Assembly: GCA_040752975.1 (NCBI GenBank)
Contig: JBFMHF010000167.1
Span: 1-15,272, forward strand
Reading direction: 5' to 3'
DNA from: JADLDB01 sp040752975
GTDB taxonomy: Bacteria; Myxococcota; Myxococcia; Myxococcales; Myxococcaceae
Length of the DNA stretch: 15,272 nucleotides
Shown: piece by piece, positions 1 to 6,705 of the stretch
How the letters are laid out: the number at the start of each line of letters is the position of its first letter
Numbering within the stretch: the stretch's first letter is position 1
Notes under the pieces: generated by a model
Databases searched by the model: none
What the model was told of the DNA's origin: nothing
Seen by the model: only the letters and a program-made list of their open reading frames with translations
Made by a program: the position numbers and the translations under genes

Positions 1-360
1 GTCGTGCGTCTCCCTCCACGTGCAGCCCGTGCCCGGCGCCGTCCCGCCGTTGCACTGGTGGTCCACGCAGTTGCTCCCATACTGCGCGCAGTCGTGCGTC
101 TCCCTCCACGTGCAGCCCGTGCCCGGCGCCGTCCCACCGTTGCACTCGTGGTCCACGCAGTTGCTCCCATACTGCGCGCAGTCCAGCGCCTCGCGCGCGG
201 TGCAGCCCGTACCCGGCGCCGTCCCGCCGTTGCACTGGTGGTCCACGCAGTTGCTCCCGTACTGCGCGCAGCCGATCGCCTCTCCCCAGGTGCACCCGCC
301 GCCGGGACAGAAGCCGCCGTTGCATTGCCCGTCCACGCAGCCGCAGCCGTAGTGGCCGCA
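1..360 (-). repeat. 90-bp in-frame tandem repeat in the peptidase gene
   Basis: Units fall at 1-90, 91-180, 181-270 and a diverged one at 271-360. Each encodes 30 residues with four cysteines. The first two units differ at only about two bases; divergence increases towards the protein's catalytic domain. The array continues past the left edge, so the copy number is unknown. The near-identity of the outer units implies recent duplication or ongoing homogenisation. Confidence 0.93.
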
Positions 361-990
361 GCCGTCCCGCTGCGCCTGCGAGCAGCCGTCACCACCCACG
401 CCGCCTCCGCAGGCGGTGCCGCTGGTCGCGTTCAGGAGGTCGAACGGGTTGATGTCCGAGTAGTAGTTGCCGTCAGGCGACACGTTGAAGTGGAGGTGCA
501 CCGACGCCGCGCCGCTCCTCCCCATGTAGCCGATGAGCTGGCCCGCCTCGACGTGCTGGCCTTCGCCCACCACCGCCTCGTCGAGGTGCCCGTAGTAGTA
601 CCACCAGCCGCAGCCATCGCTGAGCGTGACGCGCAGGCCCGAGGTGGACGAGGGCCACCCGACGCGGCGAATGGTGCCCGACGCCACGGCCACGATGGGC
701 GCGCGGTGGAAGGCGAAGACGTCGATGCCGTGGTGCGCGCCGCCGAAGTCGGAGTTGGCGTTGCTGTCGGGGCAGCTGATCTCACAGGCGCCGCTGCCGC
801 AGGACGCGCCGTCGTAGCCGATGTTGTGCTCGGCGTTGACCGGGAAGCGGGACATCTCTGGAGAGCACCACACGCTCTTCTCCGAAGTCACCGCTTCATC
901 TGGCGGCGGGCCGTCCATTTCCGTCACCGTCGCCTCACCCGCACAGCCCAGGACCACCAGCCACGCCATCACCGAAATTCGCACGTTCAT
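1..990 (-). CDS. M23 (LytM-like) peptidase lipoprotein with Cys-rich tandem repeats, 3' end outside window
   Basis: Partial gene: 330 codons are visible and the frame is still open at base 1. The ATG at 990-988 follows a strong GGAGGAG ribosome site. Residues 1-16 form a lipoprotein signal (VLGC, lipid Cys16). Residues about 84-185 are a LytM/M23 zinc peptidase domain: H86xGID90 gives the first two zinc ligands, a YYYGH motif ends at His135, and H165-L-H167 is the paired-His motif. All key residues are present, so it should be an active endopeptidase, and by family the substrate would be peptidoglycan cross-bridges or another Gly-rich peptide. From about residue 203 to the edge come 30-residue repeats with four Cys each (CxxYGxxC, CNGG, PGxGC), probably disulfide-bonded outside the inner membrane and possibly a binding or stalk region. 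The total length is unknown. Confidence 0.9.
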   Translation of the reverse strand, partial: MNVRISVMAWLVVLGCAGEATVTEMDGPPPDEAVTSEKSVWCSPEMSRFPVNAEHNIGYDGASCGSGACEISCPDSNANSDFGGAHHGIDVFAFHRAPIVAVASGTIRRVGWPSSTSGLRVTLSDGCGWWYYYGHLDEAVVGEGQHVEAGQLIGYMGRSGAASVHLHFNVSPDGNYYSDINPFDLLNATSGTACGGGVGGDGCSQAQRDGCGHYGCGCVDGQCNGGFCPGGGCTWGEAIGCAQYGSNCVDHQCNGGTAPGTGCTAREALDCAQYGSNCVDHECNGGTAPGTGCTWRETHDCAQYGSNCVDHQCNGGTAPGTGCTWRETHD

Positions 991-1103
991 GACTCCTCCA
1001 GACTGCAACGCCGGTGCCCCAACCGCTGGCCTGGCCGCGCCCGCCACGGAGCCGACCGGGCGCGCCACTCGAAGCGCCGCGTACCCGGTTGCTCGCGCGG
1101 TTG

Positions 1104-1118
1104 GTGAAGCGGCTTCAC
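1104..1118. promoter_or_regulatory. 15-bp perfect palindrome, candidate operator
   Basis: GTGAAGC-G-GCTTCAC: two 7-bp arms around one central base, lying 114 bp upstream of the peptidase start and 267 bp upstream of the SH3-like gene. It has no following U-run, so a terminator is less likely than a protein-binding site. No binding protein can be named. Confidence 0.4.
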
Positions 1119-1305
1119 AACGCCCCGGACACCGCAGGTACCAGTGGAGCGCCGCTGCGCTGACCGGACTCCGGGCGTCACCTGCGCGTGACGGCAGAAT
1201 CCAGGCAGGACCGTCGGACCGGATCAGCCTGGAGGCAGCCCCACGCCGTCCTTCCGGCCTGGAGCACGCGGGCTCCGACCCGTCTTCGGGCACCACCGGG
1301 CGGTG

Positions 1306-1328
1306 ACGGCGAACCACTTCTTCGCCGT
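1306..1328. promoter_or_regulatory. Inverted repeat upstream of the SH3-like gene promoter
   Basis: ACGGCGAA and TTCGCCGT form perfect 8-bp arms separated by 7 bp. The element ends 19 bp before the proposed -35 box, a usual place for an activator dimer. It could also form an RNA hairpin if transcription begins further upstream. Confidence 0.4.
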
Positions 1329-1347
1329 GGGCGGAATACCTCTGTTG

Positions 1348-1375
1348 TTGAGCCGGCTGCCGCGCGCACTACACT
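1348..1375 (+). promoter_or_regulatory. Predicted sigma-70-like promoter of a leaderless gene
   Basis: TTGAGC (1348-1353), a 16-bp spacer and TACACT (1370-1375). The start codon at 1385 lies 9 nt after the -10 box, so transcription should begin at or within a few bases of the ATG. There is no Shine-Dalgarno sequence before the ATG. Confidence 0.5.
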
Positions 1376-1384
1376 TCCCGCGGC

Positions 1385-2584
1385 ATGTTGCTCTCTCTGG
1401 TGCTCGCCGCCGCGCCTGCCACCTTCGTCTCGCCCTGCATCGACGAGGTGACGGTGCGTGACGGCCCCTCGGTGGCCTCGAAGCGGCTGGGCGTACTGCG
1501 CCGGGGGGCGAGCGTGGAGTTGCTGTCGCTCTCGGAGGAGGCGCAGGCGCTGACGCTCACCGTCGACCGCAACGTCCCGGCGCCCATCACCTTCACGCCG
1601 CGAGACGCGTGGCTGCGCGTCAAACTGCCCGCCGACGCAGGAGTGGACGCCGGCTGGGTCTTCGGCGGGGTGATGTGCCGCCCGAACCTGATGAAGGAAG
1701 GCTGGCTGGCGCTGGTGGGCTGGTCCCAGGACGACTCGAAGGTGGCGTACCTGGAGCGCGCGACGGACTCCTTCGCGTGCGGGTGGGGACGACCGACGGC
1801 GCTGCGCATCGCCGACGTCACGACGGGGCAGGTGCTGGACTCGCTCGAAGACGGCTGCCCTCCCGCGGACCTCCTCATCTCTCATCGGCAGGAAGTGGAC
1901 GCGCTCCTGCAGAAGCACGGCGTCGGGTTGTACTGGTTCGTCATGGAAGGCGAGCGCGGCACGCTGAAGGCGGTGCTGTCCGGCCCGCAGTGCCAGCAGG
2001 GTCGGTGCACGTTGCGCCTGTCCGAGAAGCCCGGCGCCGTGGGACGCGAGGCCAGCGTGGACTTCACGCACGATCCCCGCGCCCTGGACTCGAGCTTCGG
2101 CGTGCCCCGCGCGAGCGTCGTCGCCGTGCTGCGTCGCCCGGGCACGGAGGTGGCCTTCGTGCGCCTCGCGTCGAGTGAGGAGCACCACACCTTTCGCCCC
2201 GTCCGCCTCGGGCAGGGCGCGCCGTGGCGGGACGCGCTGCCGGGCCTCAAGCTCACGGGGACACCGCGCTCCTTCGGGCGATGCAAGGGCCTCGAGGCGG
2301 ACGCGACCGGGCCTGACGCGCGCAAGCGCCTCGAGCAGCTCAACGCCGAGCTCGACCGCCGGATGGAGCGCAGGTACGGCGAGCTCTTCGATCGCGACGC
2401 GTGCCTGGTGTCTGCGGACCTCGCGGGCGCCGCGCTGGAGGTGGTGCTGACGCCGTCCAACTGCGTGGGCAACGAGTGTCCAGGCGACGCGTGCAAGGCG
2501 GCGACCCGCTTCACCATCGGCCGGAACCTGGCGATCACCGCCGAGAAGAGCGTGCGCCTGGAGGAATACTCGTGCGACCCCTGA
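1385..2584 (+). CDS. Exported protein with N-terminal SH3-like domain
   Basis: 399 residues. A short hydrophobic leader (about residues 1-12, AxA-type site near Ala10-Ala12) has no basic n-region, but no other start is possible: an in-frame TGA lies at 1349-1351 and no ATG, GTG or TTG occurs between it and 1385. Residues about 18-98 look like a bacterial SH3 (SH3b) fold: a VTVRDGPS motif, alternating strands, then AWLRVKL and GWVFGG. SH3b domains usually bind peptidoglycan or peptides. A following stretch (GWSQDDSKVAYLE, then ADVTTGQVLDSL) resembles a single TolB/WD40-type blade, but I see no full propeller. The rest is unrecognised; several Cys, mostly near CxxC-like clusters towards the C-terminus, suggest disulfides. 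Role unknown, probably periplasmic. It stands alone, convergent with the AraC regulator. Confidence 0.85.
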   Translation: MLLSLVLAAAPATFVSPCIDEVTVRDGPSVASKRLGVLRRGASVELLSLSEEAQALTLTVDRNVPAPITFTPRDAWLRVKLPADAGVDAGWVFGGVMCRPNLMKEGWLALVGWSQDDSKVAYLERATDSFACGWGRPTALRIADVTTGQVLDSLEDGCPPADLLISHRQEVDALLQKHGVGLYWFVMEGERGTLKAVLSGPQCQQGRCTLRLSEKPGAVGREASVDFTHDPRALDSSFGVPRASVVAVLRRPGTEVAFVRLASSEEHHTFRPVRLGQGAPWRDALPGLKLTGTPRSFGRCKGLEADATGPDARKRLEQLNAELDRRMERRYGELFDRDACLVSADLAGAALEVVLTPSNCVGNECPGDACKAATRFTIGRNLAITAEKSVRLEEYSCDP

Positions 2585-2700
2585 GCTGAGAGCGGCCCCT
2601 GGAGCTCTCGAGGAGAGGCGCCGAGAGGCCCACCGCCGGCGAGAACCGGGCAGCGGTGGAGAGTTCCCGCGGTCAGTGACGTCGCCGGCTACCCGCTGGC

Positions 2701-3720
2701 CTACGGAGAGCCGGCGGCGCGCCACTCGGTCGGCGTCTTCCCCGTCCAGCGGCGAAAGGCCCGGTCGAGCGCCCCCGCCTCCGAGTACCCCAGCTTCGCG
2801 GCCAGCTCGGTGACGCTGCGCCGCGCGTTGGCCAGCCAGTCCTTCGCCGCCTGGGCGCGCACTCCGTCCAGCACGGCCTGGTAGCTCAAGCCCTCGTCAC
2901 GCAGCCGGCGCTGCAGCGTGCGCACGGTGAGGCCCAGGGACGAAGCGATGGCGTCGACAGACACGGCCTCCCTGCCCAGGCGCCGGCTGACCTCGTCGCG
3001 CACCTTCGCAGCCAGCGCGGCCAGCGGCACCTCGGCGGACAGCGCCTGCAACGCCTGATCGCGCAACAACGCCCGCAAGGCCGCGTCGGCGGTGGGGAGC
3101 TGCACGTCCACCAGCGCGCCTGGTCCGTCGAAGCCGGAGGTGGGCACGCCGAAGGACGGCCGTACGCCGAAGAAGGCGGAGAGGTCCTGCACCACGTCCC
3201 AGTCAGGCGCGTCGTGCGCGAACCACACGTGGGTCGGCTTCCAGGCGGGGACGAGCTCGCGGGTGATGCGATGGAAGAGCGCCACCGTGTACTCGTTGAG
3301 CTGCCGGCCCCAGCCGTCCTTCCGGCCGTGGACGGTGATGTCCAGCCCCGCGATGTCTCCTCGCTCGACGTAGGCGATGTCGGCGCCCTTGTTGACGAGG
3401 CGGTAGAAGCGCCCGACGGACTTCATGCCTTCTTCCAGCGTGGGCGCCAGGCGGGCGATGAACTCGATCCACGCGTAGGTGCCGCGTGGCACGGACTGGG
3501 CCAGCAGCACCCCCAGGGACGGCGCCTGCGCGGCCGCCTCCGCCCGCTCGAGGAAGCGTTGGATGTCGCGCAGCGGCGCCGTCACCAGCGCGGAGGTGGC
3601 GGCGCCGTCCGGGAGCCCCTCGACGAGGCTCGCCCGCTCCGCGGCGCCCACCCCGCGGGCCTCCAGCAGCGAGAGCGTCAAGGGCACCAGACGGAAGGTG
3701 AAGTCGGGCTGCGCGGCCAT
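2701..3720 (-). CDS. AraC-family transcriptional regulator with arabinose-binding-type N-domain
   Basis: 339 residues, the usual length for the OruR/VirS-like AraC subgroup. Residues about 20-210 match the N-terminal effector domain of that group. Residues about 235-336 hold the two-helix-turn-helix DNA-binding domain: VDAIASSLGLTVRTLQRRL is the first HTH and VTELAAKLGYSEAGALDRAF followed by RRWTGKTPTEWR is the second, with the hallmark closing motif. It is transcribed away from the FAD oxidoreductase at 3917 across a 196-bp gap, so that gene is the likely target. The ATG at 3720 has no clear Shine-Dalgarno sequence. A TTGAGG (3750-3755) with a poor -10 (TACGCC, 3726-3731) would place transcription almost at the start codon. 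The inducer is unknown. Confidence 0.93.
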   Translation of the reverse strand: MAAQPDFTFRLVPLTLSLLEARGVGAAERASLVEGLPDGAATSALVTAPLRDIQRFLERAEAAAQAPSLGVLLAQSVPRGTYAWIEFIARLAPTLEEGMKSVGRFYRLVNKGADIAYVERGDIAGLDITVHGRKDGWGRQLNEYTVALFHRITRELVPAWKPTHVWFAHDAPDWDVVQDLSAFFGVRPSFGVPTSGFDGPGALVDVQLPTADAALRALLRDQALQALSAEVPLAALAAKVRDEVSRRLGREAVSVDAIASSLGLTVRTLQRRLRDEGLSYQAVLDGVRAQAAKDWLANARRSVTELAAKLGYSEAGALDRAFRRWTGKTPTEWRAAGSP

Positions 3721-3916
3721 GCGCGCAGGCGTAGCGCTCGCCTGGGCGGCGCCTCAACGGGCCGCCGGCGGCGCCGACATCTGGAGGTGACAGTGCCTCC
3801 CGACGGACAGCCGTGGACGCACGCACCGATGGCGCGGACCCGGGCCTGACCCGCATCAAGGCCCACCACCCCTCCCTCTCCTATGGCCGGGGCTCTCTTC
3901 CTCCACGGAGCACCGC
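3721..3916. other. Divergent intergenic region between regulator and oxidoreductase
   Basis: 196 bp between two divergent starts, so both promoters and the regulator's operator should lie here. I see a gapped GGAGG/CCTCC pair (3783-3800) and AGGCG/CGCCT arms (3725-3741), neither long enough to call an operator. I could not identify a convincing promoter for the oxidoreductase. Confidence 0.4.
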
Positions 3917-5602
3917 ATGGCGCTGACCACCGAGCAGCTGTTCTGGAACGAGAAGTCCACCAACCCCGGCCCTGCCTTCCTCACCGAGGCCTCACCGGCC
4001 GCGAAGCGGTACCAGAAGCCGACGAAGCTGCTGGAGAACCCCGACGCCATCGTCATCGGCACCGGCATCGGCGGCCTGTCCATCGCCTCGGCGCTCGCCC
4101 AGAAGCGCGGCATGCGCGTGCTGATGCTCGAGACGTCATCGACGCCGGGCGGGTGCACGCACTGCCACGAGCTGGGCGGCTTCGAGTTCAACAGCGGCGT
4201 CGACTCCATCGGCGACATGGATCCCCGCGTGGGCCGCGGGCTCTACCGCCCCACCATCGACTTCATCACCGGCGGCAAGCTGCAGTGGGCGAAGATGCCC
4301 GACGTCCACGAGACGGCCATCTTCGGCGACAAGGAATACAAGTGGTACTCGAGCCCCGAAGCGAACATCGACTGGGTCGAGAAGGAGTTCCCCGGCGAGG
4401 GCGACATTCGCGCGTACTACGAGCTCGAAGAGAAGGTGGAGTGGTGGGCCTGGAGCTGGGCCATCACCAAGCTGGCCCCCAACTGGCTGCCCGAAGCGAT
4501 GCGCGAGGGCTTCTACTCCACGATGGGCGGCGCCTGGCGCAAGTACATGGGGCGCACCACCAACGAGGTGTTCCGCAAAGAGCTGGGCTTCTCCGAGCGA
4601 CTGGCCGCCATCTACTCGTACATGTACGGCAACCACGGGCGCACGCCCGAGCACGCGCCCTTCGCCTTCCACGCAGTCAACCTCTTCCACTACCGCGACG
4701 GCGCCTACTACCCGGTGGGCGGCCCGGGGCAGATCGCCAACTGCATCGTGCCCATCGTCGAGTCGGCCGGCGGACAGTTGGCGGTGTCGTCCAACGTCGA
4801 GCGCATTCTGGTGGAGAACGGCAAGGCCGTGGGCGTGCGCCTCGCCGACGGACAGGAGGTCCGCTCGAAGCTGGTCATCTCCGATGCGTCGGCCTACGTG
4901 ACCTTCATGGAGCTGCTCGAGCCCGAGCTCTCGCAGAAGCTGGGCTACCCCGAGCTCTTCAAGGACATCGGCCCCAGCCCGGCGCACCTCTACCTGTTGC
5001 TCGGCTACGACGAGGCGATCGACCTGCCCAAGCACATCATCTGGCACATGCCGGAGTACGAGGGCGTCAACCCGTACGACTTGTCGAAGGCCGACGCCAT
5101 CTACAAGGACACCATGCGCCTCGAGGGCATGGGCGGCTACCTCTTGAGCCCGTCCGCGCGCGATCCGGTGTACGCGCAGCGCTACCCCAACAAGTCCACC
5201 GTCATCGTCCTGGCCGAGGCGCCCCCGGCGTGGGTGGAGAAGTACAAGAAGGACCCGTCGTTCCGCGAGACGTTCCAGGCGGGCGTCACCGAGAACCTGA
5301 TGCGCCTGGTGAAGCGCCACATGCCGCAGCTCAACGGCAAGACTCCGGCCTTCCTGAAGGCGGGCGTCCCCATGGGCTGCAACCCGCGCGCGTGGGCGGG
5401 CTGCTCGCTGGGCCTCGAGCCGTCGGGCGAGCGCTTCGTCAAGCACACGCACTGGCTCAAGCCGAAGACGCCCATCGACGGGCTGTGGCTCACCGGCCAG
5501 GACGCGTTCTCCGCGGGCTTCTGCGGGGCCATGCTGGGCGGCCGCCTCACCTACTCCGCCATCACCGGCGACTGGCTGTTCATGCTGGACCACCGCCTCT
5601 GA
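3917..5602 (+). CDS. FAD-dependent oxidoreductase, RetSat/CrtI-like superfamily
   Basis: 561 residues. GGAG at 3907-3910 sits 6 nt before the ATG. After about 40 residues of leader comes the dinucleotide-binding fold: IGTGIGG (Gly48, 50, 52, 53) and the acidic ribose-binding Glu72 (VLMLE), then PGGCTH, as in retinol saturase, carotenoid isomerase and phytoene desaturase relatives. The C-terminus has the FAD-closing motif DGLWLTGQDAFSAGFCGAML. Relatives saturate, desaturate or isomerise polyene or other lipid substrates. The sequence looks closer to the retinol-saturase branch (GGCTH and the GFEFNSGVD stretch) than to phytoene desaturase. No carotenoid genes are adjacent, so the substrate is open. 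The divergent AraC gene suggests substrate-inducible expression. No signal peptide is seen. Confidence 0.88.
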   Translation: MALTTEQLFWNEKSTNPGPAFLTEASPAAKRYQKPTKLLENPDAIVIGTGIGGLSIASALAQKRGMRVLMLETSSTPGGCTHCHELGGFEFNSGVDSIGDMDPRVGRGLYRPTIDFITGGKLQWAKMPDVHETAIFGDKEYKWYSSPEANIDWVEKEFPGEGDIRAYYELEEKVEWWAWSWAITKLAPNWLPEAMREGFYSTMGGAWRKYMGRTTNEVFRKELGFSERLAAIYSYMYGNHGRTPEHAPFAFHAVNLFHYRDGAYYPVGGPGQIANCIVPIVESAGGQLAVSSNVERILVENGKAVGVRLADGQEVRSKLVISDASAYVTFMELLEPELSQKLGYPELFKDIGPSPAHLYLLLGYDEAIDLPKHIIWHMPEYEGVNPYDLSKADAIYKDTMRLEGMGGYLLSPSARDPVYAQRYPNKSTVIVLAEAPPAWVEKYKKDPSFRETFQAGVTENLMRLVKRHMPQLNGKTPAFLKAGVPMGCNPRAWAGCSLGLEPSGERFVKHTHWLKPKTPIDGLWLTGQDAFSAGFCGAMLGGRLTYSAITGDWLFMLDHRL

Positions 5603-5703
5603 CGCCGCCTGGCTCACGGATTTTCACCGCTGGCCTCGCGCCTCCGTGGTTCCCCCACGCCCAAGGTGACGCCAGGCCCCTGATTGCACTGGAACTTCCG
5701 TCC

Positions 5704-5718
5704 GGCACCACGCCTGCA
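5704..5718 (+). promoter_or_regulatory. Candidate sigma-54 (-24/-12) promoter
   Basis: GGCACC at 5704-5709 and CTGCA at 5714-5718 place GG and GC exactly 10 nt apart, against the consensus TGGCACG-N4-TTGCA. The predicted start near 5729 gives a leader of about 40 nt carrying the lipoprotein ribosome site. GG-N10-GC occurs often by chance in G+C-rich DNA, so this is a moderate candidate. Confidence 0.35.
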
Positions 5719-5769
5719 ATCCCGCTGGCCGTTCGCCGGCTCGTCCGGCCCATTCGGGAGAAGCAAGAC

Positions 5770-6603
5770 ATGATGCGACGACTGTGGGTGGTAGGAGCGG
5801 TGGCGCTGTCGGCGTGTGGCGCCGGCAACGATGGCAGCGTGCCGTGGGATCAGAATCACGACGGCCTCATCACCTCGTGCGAGGGGCTGAGCCAGGCTGC
5901 GTGCGAAGCGGACGCCTCGTGTGAGTACGTCATCGCCGTATGCACGCAGGAGTGCCGCGACGACGGAAACGGAGGCTGTCTGCCCTGCAACGCGCAGAGC
6001 TTCTGCCGGCCCATCGCGCCGCCGCCGCCGCCCGACTGCGGGGCGCTGCCCGTGGCTCTCTGTGGCCTCGTGCCCGCGTGTCAGGTGGTGACGCAGGAGG
6101 TCTGCTCCGGCGTGACCCCGCCGCCGGAGGATCCTGCCGTGCCTGCGCACCGCTGCGGTGTGCCCGACGGCTGCACCACCATCTCGGTGTGCGCGAACCG
6201 GGCGCCCCCGCGGTGTGAGGACCTCGCGGTCGACGCGTGCCTCACCGTGCCGGGCTGCGCGCTGGAGGAGCTTGCCTGGGCGTGCGCGGCCGTCTGCGAG
6301 GACGACGGCCACGGCGGCTGCCTGCCCTGCCCGGCGCCTCCCTCGACGCTGCGCTGCGTGACGATTCCGCCTCCCGACGTGTGCGGCTCGCGCGACCCCT
6401 CGAATTGCGGCATCGACGGCCTGTGCACGCTGGAGTCCTGGGCGTGCCCCGCCATCTGCGAGGACGACGGCCACGGCGGCTGCCTGCCGTGCCAGACGCC
6501 CCCGCCCCGCTGCGTGGCCGTGACGCCCTCGACGGGCGGCGGCTCGACCCCGGGCGCAGGAGGCGGCTCGACCGGCGGAGGCACGCCTCCTCCCGCGCCG
6601 TAG
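5770..6603 (+). CDS. Cys-rich lipoprotein with one EF-hand loop and three Cys repeats
   Basis: 277 residues. Tandem ATGs at 5770 and 5773; GGGAG at 5756-5760 supports the first. The lipoprotein signal ends LSAC (lipid Cys16). Residues 27-38 fit the canonical EF-hand calcium loop: Asp27, Asn29, Asp31, Gly32, Ile34, Glu38. Three repeats follow, each ending C-[ER]-DDG-[HN]-GGCLPC (about residues 45-79, 157-196, 213-248), with a fourth degenerate one between the first and second. The DNA of the last two cores (6295-6330 and 6457-6492) differs by one base in 36. The Gly/Ser/Thr/Pro tail sits at the C-terminus, not after the lipid Cys as in neighbouring lipoproteins. The cysteines are presumably disulfide-bonded at the cell surface or in the periplasm. 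Function unknown. It stands alone and is convergent with the TAXI-type gene. Confidence 0.88.
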   Translation: MMRRLWVVGAVALSACGAGNDGSVPWDQNHDGLITSCEGLSQAACEADASCEYVIAVCTQECRDDGNGGCLPCNAQSFCRPIAPPPPPDCGALPVALCGLVPACQVVTQEVCSGVTPPPEDPAVPAHRCGVPDGCTTISVCANRAPPRCEDLAVDACLTVPGCALEELAWACAAVCEDDGHGGCLPCPAPPSTLRCVTIPPPDVCGSRDPSNCGIDGLCTLESWACPAICEDDGHGGCLPCQTPPPRCVAVTPSTGGGSTPGAGGGSTGGGTPPPAP

Positions 6604-6619
6604 CTGAAAGCACCGCGGC

Positions 6620-6654
6620 ACGCCCGCCGGCCTCTCTCGGAGGTCGCCGGGCGT
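6620..6654. terminator. Hairpin terminator between convergent genes
   Basis: Arms 6620-6634 and 6640-6654 pair at 13 of 15 positions, one of the two exceptions being a G-T wobble, around a 5-nt TCTCG loop. It begins 16 nt after the lipoprotein stop. The tail is U-poor (TTGTCG), so it may act as a barrier or 3'-end stabiliser rather than a textbook intrinsic terminator. Being symmetric, it could serve both converging transcripts. Confidence 0.6.
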
Positions 6655-6705
6655 TGTCGTCTCGGCTTCGGAGTCGAGGCCGGTGGCCGCGCCCAGGCCG
6701 CTGGC

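Larger units (their letters stand above)
991..1384. other. 394-bp divergent intergenic region
   Basis: This separates the minus-strand peptidase lipoprotein from the plus-strand SH3-like gene. It holds the peptidase ribosome site next to 990, a perfect palindrome at 1104-1118, a second inverted repeat at 1306-1328 and a promoter-like pair at 1348-1375. The open frames crossing it lack ribosome sites and have the composition of shadow frames. I see no convincing small gene or RNA. I could not pick a clear promoter for the peptidase. Confidence 0.6.

Noticed and set aside
1..360. CRISPR array reading of the 90-bp repeats
   Set aside because: The repeats are contiguous, in frame and coding, with no unique spacers.
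2605..2627. CTCTCG/CGAGAG pair after the SH3-like gene as a terminator
   Set aside because: A six-base stem with an 11-nt loop and no U-run is too weak to call.
1178..2725. Minus-strand open frame of about 515 codons opposite the SH3-like gene
   Set aside because: The plus-strand frame has a recognisable SH3-like fold and promoter; this one has neither, and its composition is that of a shadow.
3783..3800. GGAGG/CCTCC gapped pair in the AraC/oxidoreductase spacer
   Set aside because: Five-base arms of G+C-biased sequence are expected by chance, and AraC-type operators are usually direct repeats.
4136..5617. Minus-strand open frame opposite the FAD oxidoreductase
   Set aside because: The oxidoreductase carries clear FAD motifs. 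The antisense frame is Val/Ala/His-rich without domains.
3883..5769. Long upstream extension of the EF-hand lipoprotein frame
   Set aside because: The extension runs out of frame through the FAD oxidoreductase. A ribosome site and lipoprotein signal define the start at 5770.
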